Shown: piece by piece, positions 1 to 12,140 of the stretch
Layout: every line of letters starts with the position of its first letter
Position numbering within the stretch: position 1 is the stretch's first letter
The notes under the pieces: model-generated
The model's database searches: none
Told to the model about the DNA's origin: nothing
The model's input: the letters and a program-made list of their open reading frames with translations, nothing else
From: Ascaphus truei
Lineage: Eukaryota > Chordata > Amphibia > Anura > Ascaphidae
Length of the DNA: 64,000 nt
Assembly (NCBI GenBank): GCA_036426205.1
Contig: CM071574.1
Span: 12,868,474 to 12,932,473 of the forward strand
Reading direction: 5' to 3'
Program-made: the position numbers and the translations under genes

Positions 1-589
1 ACAATATCACACACGTGAAGTGATAATACAGTGATAGTAAAAAAGTATAATACGTGACCTATTAATATTAGGCAAAATGGAGCGTCTGCAGCTGTGGTAC
101 CGGGAATGGCCCAGAGCACCCCCTAGAACGTCAGACAAATACACAAAAAACACAGCGCACAACGCTCATAGTGCATTAAAAAATATTAAGACAGTAAATC
201 AATAAGGTAAGTATTGTGCGTACATCAATTAAATTCAAATAAGCATGTTAGGGGTAAGTTACCCATACACCAACACTGTGGACCGGATCAGATGTCGTCA
301 GCAGGAGCTGTTCCATGATACCAGGTTCCAGATGGATCAGTGGGGAGTCTTTAGAGGTAACCACTTCGTGACTGAACAATGTCCAGCATCCACAGTTCAC
401 AAGAAAACAATCCTGTCTCCAGTACACACACAGTGGCTATGATCCTCTCTCTGTCCTCCGTCGCGGCACTTCCGGGTTATGACGTCATCTCTTAGATGCA
501 GCGCTGCTCGCGTGACTGTCTTTTCTCCGGTAGCCAGATAGAATAACACCAACGGGGCAGATCAAAAGTCTCAGAACACTCGCTTTTCC

Positions 590-626
590 AACGCGTTTCG
601 AAACCGTATAGGTTTCTTCATCAGGG
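590..626 (-). ncRNA. Hammerhead-like remnant
   Basis: The minus strand reads CTGATGA, an extra A, a six-base-pair stem (GAAACC/GGTTTC) and GAAACGCGTT. The extra base next to the core and an unclear stem I suggest a decayed ribozyme of a Penelope-like element. Confidence 0.5.
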
Positions 627-699
627 GCTGCACTGAGCCCCGCACACATCCCAGACGGCTCTGCTTGATCATGCTGTTACTAGTGTATCATCTTGTCTT

Positions 700-1060
700 T
701 TCCCTAGCTTGTGCATTAGAGCTTCTATAATGTCTTGTCTATTCATTCTTACTCAGTTTCCTCAACACATGGTCTGGGACCCACTACAATTTGATTACCA
801 AACCGCTCATACCACCGACACTGCCCTCCCCAAAGCAGCTAATGACCTCCATACTACTAAATTGCAAGACCTCTACTCTAATTCTGCTTGACCTCTCTGC
901 TGCTTTTGACACTCTTGACCACTCTCTACTCCTGCAAATTCTTCACTCTTAGTGTCCATAACAAAGCCCTCTCCTGGTTCTCCTCCTGCGGACTCATATC
1001 GCTCACTTCCTAAAAGGATTTCCATAAGAACTATATTGACAAGTCTAAGGCACTTTGTGA
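700..1060 (+). pseudogene. L2-like LINE reverse transcriptase fragment
   Basis: Frames give HTTDTALPKAANDL (about 810-860), then LILLDLSAAFDTLDHSLLL (880-940) and, after a frameshift, HNKALSWFSS. This is the RT motif A region typical of L2/CR1-superfamily LINEs (consensus-like HSTETALLKxxNDLL, LDLSAAFDTVDH, ALxWFxSYL). The motif A Asp is present. Broken by at least two frameshifts and stops; 5' and 3' truncated. Confidence 0.7.
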
Positions 1061-1118
1061 TGAACGGGGAACTGGTGTCCAGCCCAATCGGCTCAACACC
1101 CACAACCTCTGCTATTCT

Positions 1119-1818
1119 GTGCAGCAGCTCTAGCAATGGGAGCTAAACCAGCTAATGGGTAGCATCACCGCCACAGCATACTTTTCAGCTCTACTACTCA
1201 CACCTGTAGCATATCCAGCTATTAACATATCTTAAGTGTACTCATTTTCGTGCACAAGGAACATTGAACTGGCAACCATGAAGTGGAAGTGGTCTGCTAT
1301 TAAAGGAAGCAAGGGGAGGGAAATACAGCTGTTAGCAGCGGCGGATTTCGAAATCCGCCGACCCTAGGCACTTACATATGCTGGCTGCCTCGTTTGTGCC
1401 GCCCTCCTCCTCCTTCCAATTCACAGCGTCAAATGATCCCACAAACATCACCAAAGGAACGTCACACGACATCTCGTTGCCATGGTAACATGACGTAATT
1501 ATGTAATTTGATACTGCGACATCACATTGCCATGGCAACAAGACGTCGTGTGACGCCACGATGGTGATGTCAAGGAGACAGCAAGGAGATACCCAGCATA
1601 TGCAAGTGACTTCCCATCAGGCCCAATAGGCCTAAGAGCATGGCAAATGGGTATTGGGGTGGTCATTTTTGCCGCCCAATAATTCTGCCGCACTAGGCCC
1701 GGGCCTAATGGAAAATCTGCCAGTGGCTGTGAGCAGTGAAAAGTAGAGCTCAGAAGTATGCTGTGACAGTGGTGCTACCCATCAGCTGGTTTAGCTCACA
1801 CTGCTAGAGCTGTTGCAC
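1119..1818. repeat. Foldback element with ~78-bp inverted arms
   Basis: Arm 1119-1196 is the inverted copy of 1741-1818 (about 85% by eye). The centre carries a perfect 20-bp palindrome at 1340-1359 and GC-rich segments with two close repeats of the CATTGCCATGGCAAC type. No coding potential. Confidence 0.6.
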
Positions 1819-2261
1819 CTGACCCCAGTACCCCATTCCTCACATACATTATGAAACACGGAATGGGTGCTTCAATGGCCTGAACTCAATCAGTTGTATT
1901 CACCTGTAATGAAATCAAAATTCATTTTAGATAAACATTTTGTAAATGACATTAAAAAGTAACAGATTTAGTTTCACACATTTTTTTTAAACATTTTGTA
2001 AATGACAATGAACATACATTTTTCAAGTAGATTCTTATACATTGTGTAAATCCTTTTGTTTTTATAATGCGTGATACAAATTTCCCTTTTCATGCATATA
2101 CATAATGCCTAAATTGGCACAGCCTGTTTAACTTCTATCCAAGGCACAAAAAAAAAAATTAGAATGGGAATTTACTATTGTATTAATATAATGTGAAAAA
2201 TACCTTGACAGCCTCTCTGTTGACAGTGTTAGTTATACTCCAGTTCACCCTACTGTGGTCC

Positions 2262-2475
2262 AAAATTGAATCCAACACCCGTGGGCCAAGTACCCAAGTG
2301 CCAACTGATCTTCAACATATTCTTTCCAGTGACAGCACCTGACTTCCTGGCTAGCTTTCTTACGGTCCTTTTTTTCTGGCTTGATCTACTGCTGGCTGTT
2401 GTGGCAGCTGTTGAATTGACGACTTTGGTGGATGGTCAAGTTTTCTGTTTGGACAACTTACTCATGTAAATGCCA
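2262..2475 (-). pseudogene. Unrecognised basic reading frame
   Basis: The minus strand reads from ATG (2475) for about 70 codons with one internal TGA (codon 10) to a TAG. It is rich in Ser, Thr, Lys and Arg in the middle (…SSQKKRTVRKLARKSG…). I do not recognise it. It could be a repeat-derived or processed pseudogene fragment, or chance. Confidence 0.25.
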
Positions 2476-2915
2476 TTTTCCCTGACTCACACTTGTTTGG
2501 AATGTTTTATTTCAAATTATTAGGAGATTTGGAAAATCACTTTTTAATGTAAAAATGTCAGATGTAACACTGAAGTTAATAATAGTAAAATGTATTTAAC
2601 TTTTAACAAACTTGGAGCAAACTGATTTAAATTGTCTTATTTTAATCGTTTCTCAATGTAAAAAAGGTCTTTGCTTTAGTTTGCATCTGCTTGCAATTCA
2701 AGGGTGGAGGAGTTACATGATGCACAGATTATAATGAGACTTATCCAAGTTTGCCTTTCTGTGAGTTACGTTTTTTATCTTGTTTTTGTATCTTGTTTTT
2801 ATCTTGTTTTTACCATTGGTGTAAATCCTTTTTTTTTCTGGCTAACAATTTACATAAAACGTAGGAAACTTTTACATTTACAGTAATACGAACTTTAATC
2901 CACCTATTAATGTTA

Positions 2916-3662
2916 TGTAACACATGTCCTACCCCCCACCCCCCCTCTTGAAGATTTCACTGCTGTGGTGTGGTGCATACCTGCTGGCTCACAGTAGATC
3001 TGAGTTTCCTGTGTTGTTGTAGGGGGGAACAGGTCAGGCTTCTGGGGTAGTAACTGATTCATACTCATGGTGACAGTGCCTCCATCTCTTGCAGGCCCCA
3101 GGGATGTGGAGACATTGCCTGCAGGAGAACTTACTTCCACTCCCCTCTGATAGATTGCAGTCTCAGGCAGGAAGTATATATTTAACAGGATCACACTTTA
3201 TTCTTACACTGCAGATGGTCAGCATACACAGTGGTTACAGCAGTTCTTGGGGCTTCACCCTCAGGAAGTATCTTGGACCTCCACTCTAGGCCAAGGGGCC
3301 CTGAAGCAGTCCTTGCTATTCCCTTACTCCCTGGTGGAGTAAGGGGTATAGTCTCCTTTCCACTCCCCTAAGGGAGGGAATACAGATTGGCAGAGCCCTG
3401 CACAACTGTTGTGGGTAGACCAGCATCTCTCAAGCAGGTAGAGGCACTCCCTAAATTTAGCAGTGCAGCCCCTTAAGTACAGGGGAAGAAGGTACCATGT
3501 CTGAAGCCCTTATTGGCTACACACAAGCATAGTCCCACCTCCTCTGTGACTCACTGAAGCTGCTGTGAGTGGGGAAAACCCATGATTAATCCTGGCTGGC
3601 CTCCAGGGCTTACTGCCAGGAGAAGGGCACACTGGTAGCCAAGGAAACCAGTCCTGGCTACA
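2916..3662 (-). mobile_element. Solo LTR, copy A
   Basis: 747 bp, starting TGTAGCCAGG and ending ATGTGTTACA on the minus strand, flanked by a 4-bp duplication GTTA (2912-2915, 3663-3666). It has an AATAAA about 60% of the way in, followed by a U5-like part. Same family as 34254-35633 and 44464-46189, and related to the LTR of the Gypsy element at 23.3 kb. Confidence 0.75.
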
Positions 3663-3859
3663 GTTATTTACAAGAGATGTAAACCTTTATTTTGAGGGAA
3701 ATAGAACTCTAGACAACTACATTTTTTAATACAGTATTTGAGGACAGTATGAAAATCCTTGCCATTTCTTTCCTAGAAAACAACGGTTTTCCTGCCTAAT
3801 GATCTAATGTATAATAAAAGTTCTAAAGAACAATTTTCCTTTGTCTTTCTCCAACACTT

Positions 3860-4190
3860 TGTTTTATGGAACTGTTCCAGTAAATCATTTATTTGTACTC
3901 ACTCAGTGCATGTTTTGATTTAGTTTCACCTTCTGGGAAGCTGTTCCATGTATACACCATCCAATCAATGAGGATGCACATCCTAACTTATCTTTCAATT
4001 ACTCCTTCTTAATTAAAGTGTGTACATATTCATGCTCTTAAGTCTTACTTATGGTTTTAGTGACAGCAGAATACCATTTTAATTGCCCTCTTCTAGACTG
4101 CCTCAGTTCTGCCTGTGATCTTCAGAACTGCACACAGCATTCTACATGAGATCTTATCAATGGAAAATGGTAGCAACATGTTCAAATTTT
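3860..4190 (-). mobile_element. CR1-like LINE 3' fragment
   Basis: The minus strand resembles the end of CR1-type ORF2, with remnants of the (S/H)xEYCVQF motif near 4140-4170 and of a WNSFP-like motif near 3930-3950. Many stops. The clade is uncertain. Confidence 0.4.
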
Positions 4191-4638
4191 GTGGGTGAAG
4201 TCTTGTCGTGGTTTTAGGACAAAAGTGCCAGACACTGAATTGAGAGATCTCTTTCACCATAAACTTGATCAGACTATAATGGCAGTTAACACAAATCGAG
4301 CTCCGATAACCCGTATTGCAACTTCGGGAATACTCCACTTTGAGGTATTTTATGTCCATGTGTCTCATTGTCATTGCACCTATATCACTGTGCCATTGAT
4401 TTCAACACTGAATTCGCCTGTAAACTGCGATCGGAAAGTCCCATTGAAGTCAATACGGCTGTCCATGCAATAGCACCGGATCGCCACTATCGCAGTTTAC
4501 AGAATTCATTTTCCAGACAGAAAGGGTTTGCTTTAGTATGGGGAAACATTTTAAACATAGTTCTTCTTGAGACTCAAGAACATAACAGATGCTTGTTAAT
4601 CAACCTTGGCCAAAGAGGTTTATGCAACAACAGACATT

Positions 4639-5199
4639 GGGGCCTCTTCTCGTAGCTCCGACGTTGTCATTGCCAAACCGCACAGTTTGGCATGTTCAGA
4701 AGTAGCGGAATAAAATGTGAGAAGAAAAACTATTCTCTTTTGCAAACCGCTTCTTCTATACCGCTTCTAGAAAAAGTGACAAACTGCCTGGTTTAAGAAC
4801 CAAACCTCCCAGATTGTATTTGCTTTGGAAGCGGAATTACCTGAGGTTGTGCTAACTCCATCCCCAGTCTGATTTATGGGATTTGCTCTTTCGGGCTCTG
4901 GTTGTAACTCGCAATACCAATCTCGCCATCCTTGAGGGGGCATGAAAAATATGCTAGTTTTTAGAAGGGGTTTGCATAATGGAGCTACGAGAATTGCAGT
5001 TTTAGTAAAAAATACAAGTCTTTTTTTTTTGACAACCGACCAGATTGGCGGAGCTGAAGTGAAACTGTTTAGAAAAAACCTTTTAGACACATATTGGACA
5101 TGTGAGAAGGTTTTACAGAATAGCAAAGCATGCCTATCTGATCAGAAAGGGCTCTTTAGAAGGGGTTTGTCACATTTCGGAACCACGAGAATAGGCCCC
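4639..5199. mobile_element. MITE with ~30-bp terminal inverted repeats
   Basis: Ends GGGGCCTCTTCTCGTAGCTC and, inverted, GGGGCCTATTCTCGTGGTTC match for about 30 bp. Internal partial repeats (AGAAGGGGTTTG at 4961 and 5157). No transposase. Superfamily not clear from the flanks. Confidence 0.55.
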
Positions 5200-5489
5200 T
5201 TTGACTCTCAAAAGGGATACAATTATAGAAAAATGGCATACCATCCATTATAATATGTTTCTTCTTTTTTAATCTCCTCCTGACAAGTGGCAATCCCAAA
5301 ATTACAGGCTGAAATGGCGTAATATACATGCAACATCTGTTGATATATTGAAAATAAGTTCCCTTTCCATTGTGGTAGGAAGCAGAGTGAATGAAAGTTA
5401 CTGCAATGTAAACTGTACATCGCCTTGCTTTCCACCATAATAAATGGAGGAGTAAGAAAGAGCACAAAATGCTTCTCTCACCACCATTT

Positions 5490-5825
5490 TAGTAGTAAAA
5501 TAGTTCCTGTGTGTCATGATCAACTTCACACTGATGATAGCCATTAAGGTTGAAACATGTCTGTGAATGGTTTCTCTGGCTTTGAATCTGATTCCCATGC
5601 TGTGCTTTAAAGCTGTGTTAACAGCGAGCATTAGCTTATATGGGCTCCATGTAACAATGGTTTTTCAGACAAAAGGTGACACGGTGTTCTCATTTGCATG
5701 TAATTTCCCAGAATCCCTTGCTGCAGTGGAAACACTGTAGGCTGGGTGATAATGGCGAAAGGCGGGGTTGCAGACCTGCCTAAGACATGTGAATGTGCTC
5801 ACAAGTGATCTTTTTATTTGAGATA
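5490..5825 (+). mobile_element. Hammerhead-bearing repeat, copy 1
   Basis: Homologous to 31230-31560 from the ribozyme through the shared body (…ACAGCGAGCAT…, …CATGTGAATGTGCTCACAAG). It ends just before an AT dinucleotide tract at 5820-5850. Non-coding. Confidence 0.7.
5521..5572 (+). ncRNA. Hammerhead ribozyme, slightly decayed
   Basis: Same arrangement as at 31254: stem I strand, CTGATGA (5531-5537), stem II region, GAAAC, two-base-pair stem III, GTC and the stem I return strand. Stem II carries an extra U next to the core and a G-U pair, so activity is doubtful. Confidence 0.65.
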
Positions 5826-6194
5826 TATATATATATAAATATATATCATCTCCATTTGTGTTATAAAATATAACATGGCAGAATAGTAATTTTAAGACAG
5901 AAGGGAACATATGCTACAAGAACATATGGTTACAGAGTATTTTTACACATTGGATTTATCACAGATTGAAAGCAGCATTCTATTTACTGCAGAATATTAC
6001 AAGTTGCCTTGCAAGCAATGACAGAATTGATATATCTTGGAAATATAATATTGAAGGAAAAATAAAGAAACAATAAATACCAATAGTACAGCACCATTGA
6101 CCTGCCCTGTCCATCTTTAAGCCTAATCTGAAATGTAAAGATTTGAATGAGGCAATGCAAAAGCTTGCGACAACACTTTATATACTGTACTGTA

Positions 6195-7486
6195 TGTAGC
6201 ACCCCTGTGGGATGCCTATTTAATCTAAAGGGTTAAAAAGGATTTAAAGAGTTAATTTCTAGTAATAGCCCTTAGCAAAGTGACCAGGCATGTGCCTGGT
6301 CCCACCTCCTTCCTAGAATATGCTGGAAGAGTCACCTGGTGTAAGGTGACTATGCCGAGGATATGATCTCCAACTCTTTTCTGCCCAGAGACAGGGATAG
6401 GGAGAAAGGTCGTACACAGGAGGGGAGAAAATCACACCCTCAGATCCCAGGAGAGGAGGGCATCTCACCTGTAAATATGTATGTACACAGTTTTGTAATT
6501 AGGTAATTAATTAGGGTAGAAGCCCCTTTGTTATTTTCCAGACAGGGAAATGTCACTACCAATTTTAGGGTCCCCCTATATGACCTCACATCCTACCCAC
6601 AAGAGGTGATGTCAAGGCTCTCCACTATTGGCTCCTTAGTGAGGGCCTTTCAGTATCACTCCGTGGCTTTAACAAACACAGTCCCAGCAAGCTCTAACCC
6701 CAGAACCCACCACATCATATATATTGTGATGTCTCAGTCACAGCGTATGATCTTATGTCCCAGATTAAGGCAAGAAACGTAGTATTTCTCTATATGAGGC
6801 TTATTTACAAGGTTAAATAATACACTAACAGGCCCACCGCCCTTTAAGTCAAAACAAATCATAAAATAAAAACCCCTACTCCTCTTAGGAGACTAAATAT
6901 ACATGCAGCTTCAGCCCTTACTAACTGGATGGACAGCTAAGATGGTTACCACCCCAAAACAGATACTATTATAGCTAAACATATACAGTCTCTGCACACA
7001 GCAAAATAGTGTTTCTCTTATCTGTTATTCCAAGGTTATGGACCCGATGTCCCCGCTTCAGCGCGGTCTCGTGTCCTTCCTTCCTTGGGGAGCTGTCCCA
7101 CGAGAGCTCAGAGAATCTCTCCTCTGTAAGTCCAATGTTAAAGACAGGACATCCCTGCTTCTGCACGGTCTCGCTTCCTTCCTTCCTCTTCCTGGGATTA
7201 AGACTTAGGCAGTCCCAGCAGACTCCGCGACCACCACCCAGCAGATCTAGGGGACTGTGCCAGCTTCCACAGCTGGGGAGAACTCTTCTCTGTCCCCCTT
7301 CTTTGGAAACAGCAGTCTCTCTCTGTGTGTAGTCACTTCCTGACATTTAAAACTGCAATCAGGAGTTTAGTCTGCTCAATTTATTTGCAGCTACTGCTGG
7401 CATCTCTGGGGGAAATTAACTCTCTGTACGCTGGAAAGTCCCATAGCTGCCCTATTCCAGCACCTAGAGACAGTTATTGTATCACA
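6195..7486. mobile_element. LTR-like repeat, 1.3 kb
   Basis: Bounded by TGTAGCACC and GTATCACA (TG...CA). The part 6990-7486 is repeated directly at 8153-8648, and a fragment matching the inverse of 6690-6740 occurs near 26476-26540. No clear target duplication; orientation and class uncertain. Confidence 0.4.
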
Positions 7487-8112
7487 TATCCCCCTCCCCA
7501 GCGTAACATTTTCCTGTGAAGCTGCCCGTGCATTATTCCGGTGCACCAGCCTCTTTGTCATAGACGTCTGACATCCGTCTCTAATTTTCCCTTGCTTTCC
7601 AGTTGAAGACTTTTTCCTTCGGGGCAATTACTAGGCCTTCTGGGCCTGCAATGAAAAAAAACATTGTATGGTGCTCAGGATAAAACAGCAATACTAAGTC
7701 TTGTAGGATGGAATTAACCCAATAAAGGCATATATCAGATGATTCCAAGAGATGCGTACTGGCACACTATAATCCCACAAGCAAGGCAGTAAGGATATAA
7801 TTATAGTAAAGCACCCTCAGGTGACCAGTGAATGAGCATCTATTAAATGGAAAACAGTAATGATAAAGTCCAAACCAAATGTGGGTAAATTCGAAAGGAC
7901 TCACATGGGAATAAATATCCACGATGAACAGCAAGTCCAGATGAATCCAGGATCCCACGGGTTAACTGTGCCTCCGCCTGTGGAGGAATCTGTAGAGCAG
8001 GAGAGAAAACAGAGCACTAAATCCAAACCTGGCAATGCCAGAAAAAAGTTCAAGGATGCGTTCCCATAAATAAAAGCTTATTTTAATGGATCAGAAACCA
8101 AAAAAAACCACA

Positions 8113-8150
8113 CCAACACGTTTCAGACAATCGCTAGTCCTTTATCAAGG
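8113..8150 (-). ncRNA. Degenerate hammerhead-like remnant
   Basis: The minus strand has CTTGATAAAG, a short GAC/GTC stem and TGAAACGTGTTGG, a weakened version of the core layout seen at 590 and 31263. It lies at the end of a non-coding repeat piece (about 7835-8150). Confidence 0.4.
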
Positions 8151-8152
8151 TG

Positions 8153-8648
8153 AACAGCAATATAGTGTTTCTCTTATCTGTTAATCAAAGGTTATGGACC
8201 CAATGTCCCCACTACAGCGCAGTCTCGCATTCTTCCTTCCTAGGGGAGCTCAGCCCCACGATAGCTCAGAGAATCTCTCCTCTGTAAGTCTAATGTAAAG
8301 GACAGGATATCCCTGCTTCAGCATGGTCTCGCATCCTTCCTTCCTCTTCCTGGTATTAAGACCCAGGCAGTCCCAGCAGACTCTGTGACCACTGTCCAGC
8401 AGGTCTAGGGGACTGTGCCAGCTTCCACAGCAGGGGAGATTTCTCTATCCCCCTTCTCTGGGAACAGCAGTCTCTCCCTGTGTGTAGTCACTTCCTGACT
8501 TTTAAAACCCCATGTGTAATCAGGAGTTCAGCCTGCTCAATTAGTTTGCAGCTGCTGCTGGCTTTTCTAGGGGAAAATGAATTCTCTGTACACTGGAAAG
8601 TCATATAGCTGCCCTATTCCAGCACCTAGAGACAGAGAATGTATCACA
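8153..8648. repeat. Direct repeat of 6990-7486
   Basis: About 500 bp, high similarity by eye to 6990-7486, both ending GTATCACA. The 660 bp between them hold a non-coding piece ending in a degenerate hammerhead-like motif (8113-8150). Confidence 0.65.
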
Positions 8649-8845
8649 ATATATATAATGCATTATACACACTCCAGGCAGCATATAATAACCATTTATA
8701 TTTCTCTTGGAAAGATGGCAATATAGCCTTATCATCTCCCTTCCTTCCATTTTCTTTCTCCAACCCTTTCTCTCCTCCCCCCTCCTCCTCCCACTCTCTT
8801 ACACCTGCTATCCCTCCCCGTCTCTCCTTCCCCATCTTCCTTCCT

Positions 8846-9000
8846 NNNNNNNNNNNNNNNNNNNNNNNNNNNNNNNNNNNNNNNNNNNNNNNNNNNNNNN
8901 NNNNNNNNNNNNNNNNNNNNNNNNNNNNNNNNNNNNNNNNNNNNNNNNNNNNNNNNNNNNNNNNNNNNNNNNNNNNNNNNNNNNNNNNNNNNNNNNNNNN
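8846..9000. other. Assembly gap (155 N)
   Basis: Run of N between a C/T-rich stretch and a (TA)n tract. Reading frames crossing it are meaningless. Confidence 1.
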
Positions 9001-9234
9001 TATATATATATATACTGCATTACAATTCATGAATTTATGCCATCTGGTAGACACGCAAAGCATTGCAGCCTATTAAATCCTAATCATTATCATTTAACAG
9101 ATCAGCCGCCCGTCAGCCAGGCATGAACCCAGGCTGGGAAGGCAAACGGGCTTGTCAGAGGTGAGGAGCGGCGCATTCCAGGTATCTGCCAGGTACATAC
9201 TGGGTATTTGCTCGAATAAAGTGTGTCGGTGCAG

Positions 9235-9585
9235 TACTTCAATAATAATATTCTCATGCGTAAGATTTAACCGTTCCAGAGTTTAAGCTCACCCCTCCCC
9301 ACTTTTTAAAGTAGGGTAGGTTTATTCATTTTGCTGTATGTACAGACTCACTGCGGTCATTTTCCCTCCAACAGAAGTAAAAGAGAAGTTTCACAGTTTA
9401 GTGTTAAGACCTGCAAATGATGTGATGCCTTGACGCGCCTTGCAGGCTTATAACGCTTTGGCCAAAGGGTTTAACTAAATTACCCTTACTCATGTGAATA
9501 TTATTATTGAAGTATTTAACTGTATACTATTTACTATATATTTCGTCACATTGGATTTAGCATTGGGCTTTTCTTTTTTGTTGTT
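9235..9585. mobile_element. Long-TIR MITE, diverged copy
   Basis: Shares with 25927-26434 the end segment ACTTCAATAATAATATT, the core GGCCAAAGGGTTTAACTAAA and the right terminus (CATTGGGCTTTTC). The left terminus is eroded. Confidence 0.55.
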
Positions 9586-11805
9586 GTAATCATTCCATGG
9601 CTGCCAGAGAGATAGGTTCCCAGCTGCCCTCCAGCTGCCCTCAACTCAGAGGGTAAGCATTTAGGTATGTTAGAGGGATAGGGTGTGTATCATCAAGCAT
9701 GAGGGCATCCGGCCAATGCGTCCTAGTGGAGATGGGAGCAACCATTCGCTAGGCAATTATATTGCCATGAAGGTGACAGCAAAATAAAGATCTGTGCCTC
9801 TTTGGGAATGTGGTCAGAGCATTCCAAACAAGAAATATTGTTGGACTGTTCATAATAAAGTTTAAGAAACATTCCTGGCGCCCTCCCTTCATTGGCTCAC
9901 CGCACCAGCCTGCATGGATGCCAACACCCTGAGATACATGCTAATAAAAGCCTCTGAGCATCACTTGCACTTTAATACACCACCTACCAGACATTGGGAA
10001 ACCTTGGTGCAGCCCCTCTTCTGTTGGCTGGGGGAAGAGGTGTTACATGTAGATATGTGAATGTTTTAATGTGGCTTACGGTTCTTAATAGTTGATCAAA
10101 AAAGTATTCGCGTTATGACTTCCTTGACTTACTTCATCAAATGCAGTATTCAATTGTGAAATCGTTTTTTTTTGGCATTGGGGAAATATTAACATAGGAT
10201 CATTTGATGGACAAAAAAGAGAGAATGTAGAGAATGTGTTACATCACTGAGTGCTTTTACACTATTGCAGCTCTAATAGATTGTGCTAAGTGGGGCTGAA
10301 TTTATAGATATAGGGTTGCCATGCTAAAAACAAAAAACTTTTTGTACAGTTATATAAAAGAAACCAATACATTCTAGAACAAAAGGTATTTCTGCGAGCA
10401 TTTACCTCTAAACAATTTCAAGGTTAGGTCAAGTGTTTATTAATGACACTGCAAATCCAGCAGGGGGAATCAAGAGCCATACAGGTAGTATATTACCTCT
10501 TAATACTTAAACTGGGGGAGGCAAAACTGCATGATGCCCAATCATCCTGCAGGCAAACGTATCTATATTGTACATTTTCCTAATCTCAAGAGTTGATGTC
10601 TATGGACAGTGAAGTGTATTGTTGTTATTCACTTACTCTTTGGGACTTTACAAGATTTTACATACAAGGTCATTCTCCTCAAGGCTACATCATGCTTGTA
10701 TGAATAGAGTAAGTTTAGGGTTCATACCGGTCACTCACACATACTGTACGTAGGGGGGAGGATGTGCCTTCTTTTATGTGTTTATATGGTATACTTGCCA
10801 ATTAACTAAAATCATTATGCTCTGTAGGTATACTTTACTCTAAGTAAGAATTTGATCCTTAGTTGTTTGTGTATGATAAAGTCAAATGACTACAATTCCA
10901 GGAACTCAAATCATTTGTGTCTATCAGAAACGATGATTCTTTCCAGTAAATGTATCTTTTAGACAAATACTTACAGTATTTATTTACATCTCAGCAAACT
11001 GGATAGCAAAGATAAATTAAATACTGAGATAGTGTCGTTCGGAAAGTTGAGTGACCTCTAAAGGCAACTCTATCAATACCCTGTAGGCTATTGTAAAGCA
11101 GACGAATAAGGATGCAGTTTGAAGCATTTTAGTGACCACAAGATTTATTACAGTACATAAAGGAACAGAATAGGAACTGTTTTTTAAAGGTTTATAATGG
11201 TAGCAGAGAAAAAAAATGCATTCTACGCCACAACTGCTATAATGAAATGTAGCTGTATTTAATTAATAAAAGTCACAGGTTATATGCAGATTGAACAAAA
11301 GACCATGTTGTAATCTAAAACAATGATAAATATGACTGAATACTTACAGCCATGAAATATTTATTGCACTTAGAGAACACAGTCACAAAAGCCTCACTGT
11401 GTTGTGAAAATAGTTCAATGGGACAACTGCATTACCCTCAGAATCCCTTTAGTCGTTAATATCGAAAACCCCTCATTTAAGGAAGGGATCTCCAGCTTGT
11501 TAATGCAATAGGTAAGAAGGTATCTAGTATGGGCATGGGGTTCTATGTGCAGGGATTACATAGTATTAAGATTCATATAAAATGTAGTCATTTGGGGACC
11601 TTAACGTGTATAGTGACACTTTATTATTATAAAGTGCTGAGTGTTCATATTCATGGGGAAATATCACCTGCTGGAGAGCTATATACTGCTCTCAAACAAT
11701 AAAGGTAAGATTGGTCGTATTTAACTTAAGTCGATCCTTATACCTGTATTTATAGGAAGTTGTAATTATAACAAGGTTTCAGATGAATTAACAAAACCCC
11801 ATAAG
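9586..11805. other. Intergenic, no assigned feature
   Basis: Mostly AT-rich unique-looking sequence. 9660-10043 has LTR-like traits (AATAAA-type signals, an AATAAAAGCC near 9945, and the ending GAAGAGGTGTTACA), but no target duplication was found, so I do not call it. Confidence 0.5.
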
Positions 11806-11940
11806 CAGTGGTTGACAAATCACAAAAAAATCTACTCGCCACCTAGTACCAAACGTGTGCTGCATGGGCCAATATTTACTCGCCCTGGGGTTAAATCCAC
11901 TCGCCCGGGGCGAGCAAATGTATAGGTTTGTCGAACACTG
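11806..11940. mobile_element. hAT MITE with perfect 8-bp duplication
   Basis: 135 bp with termini CAGTGGTTGACAAA and, inverted, CAGTGTTCGACAAA, flanked by CCCATAAG on both sides (11798-11805 and 11941-11948). The 8-bp duplication and CAGTG terminus are hAT hallmarks. Central palindrome-rich CTCGCCC segments. Confidence 0.85.
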
Positions 11941-12140
11941 CCCATAAGTACAAGTCAAGTATTTTTTATAATATTTTTATAAAATTCAAAATAGTTTCGA
12001 GACAGGTAAAAAAAAATAGTTGCTATATAATGTTAAAGTAGAAGCTATAGTGAAATTTTTCCCTTCCCAGAAATGACAGCTTATACAACATCTGCTTAAA
12101 ACTGAATTGATAGTTACACCTCTTCCCATAGATATGCTAA

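Noticed and set aside
4942..5253. 103-codon plus-strand frame
   Set aside because: Runs along a MITE (4639-5199) and past its end; repeated segments explain its apparent pattern.
8639..9126. Frames spanning the N run
   Set aside because: They consist mostly of unknown residues across an assembly gap.
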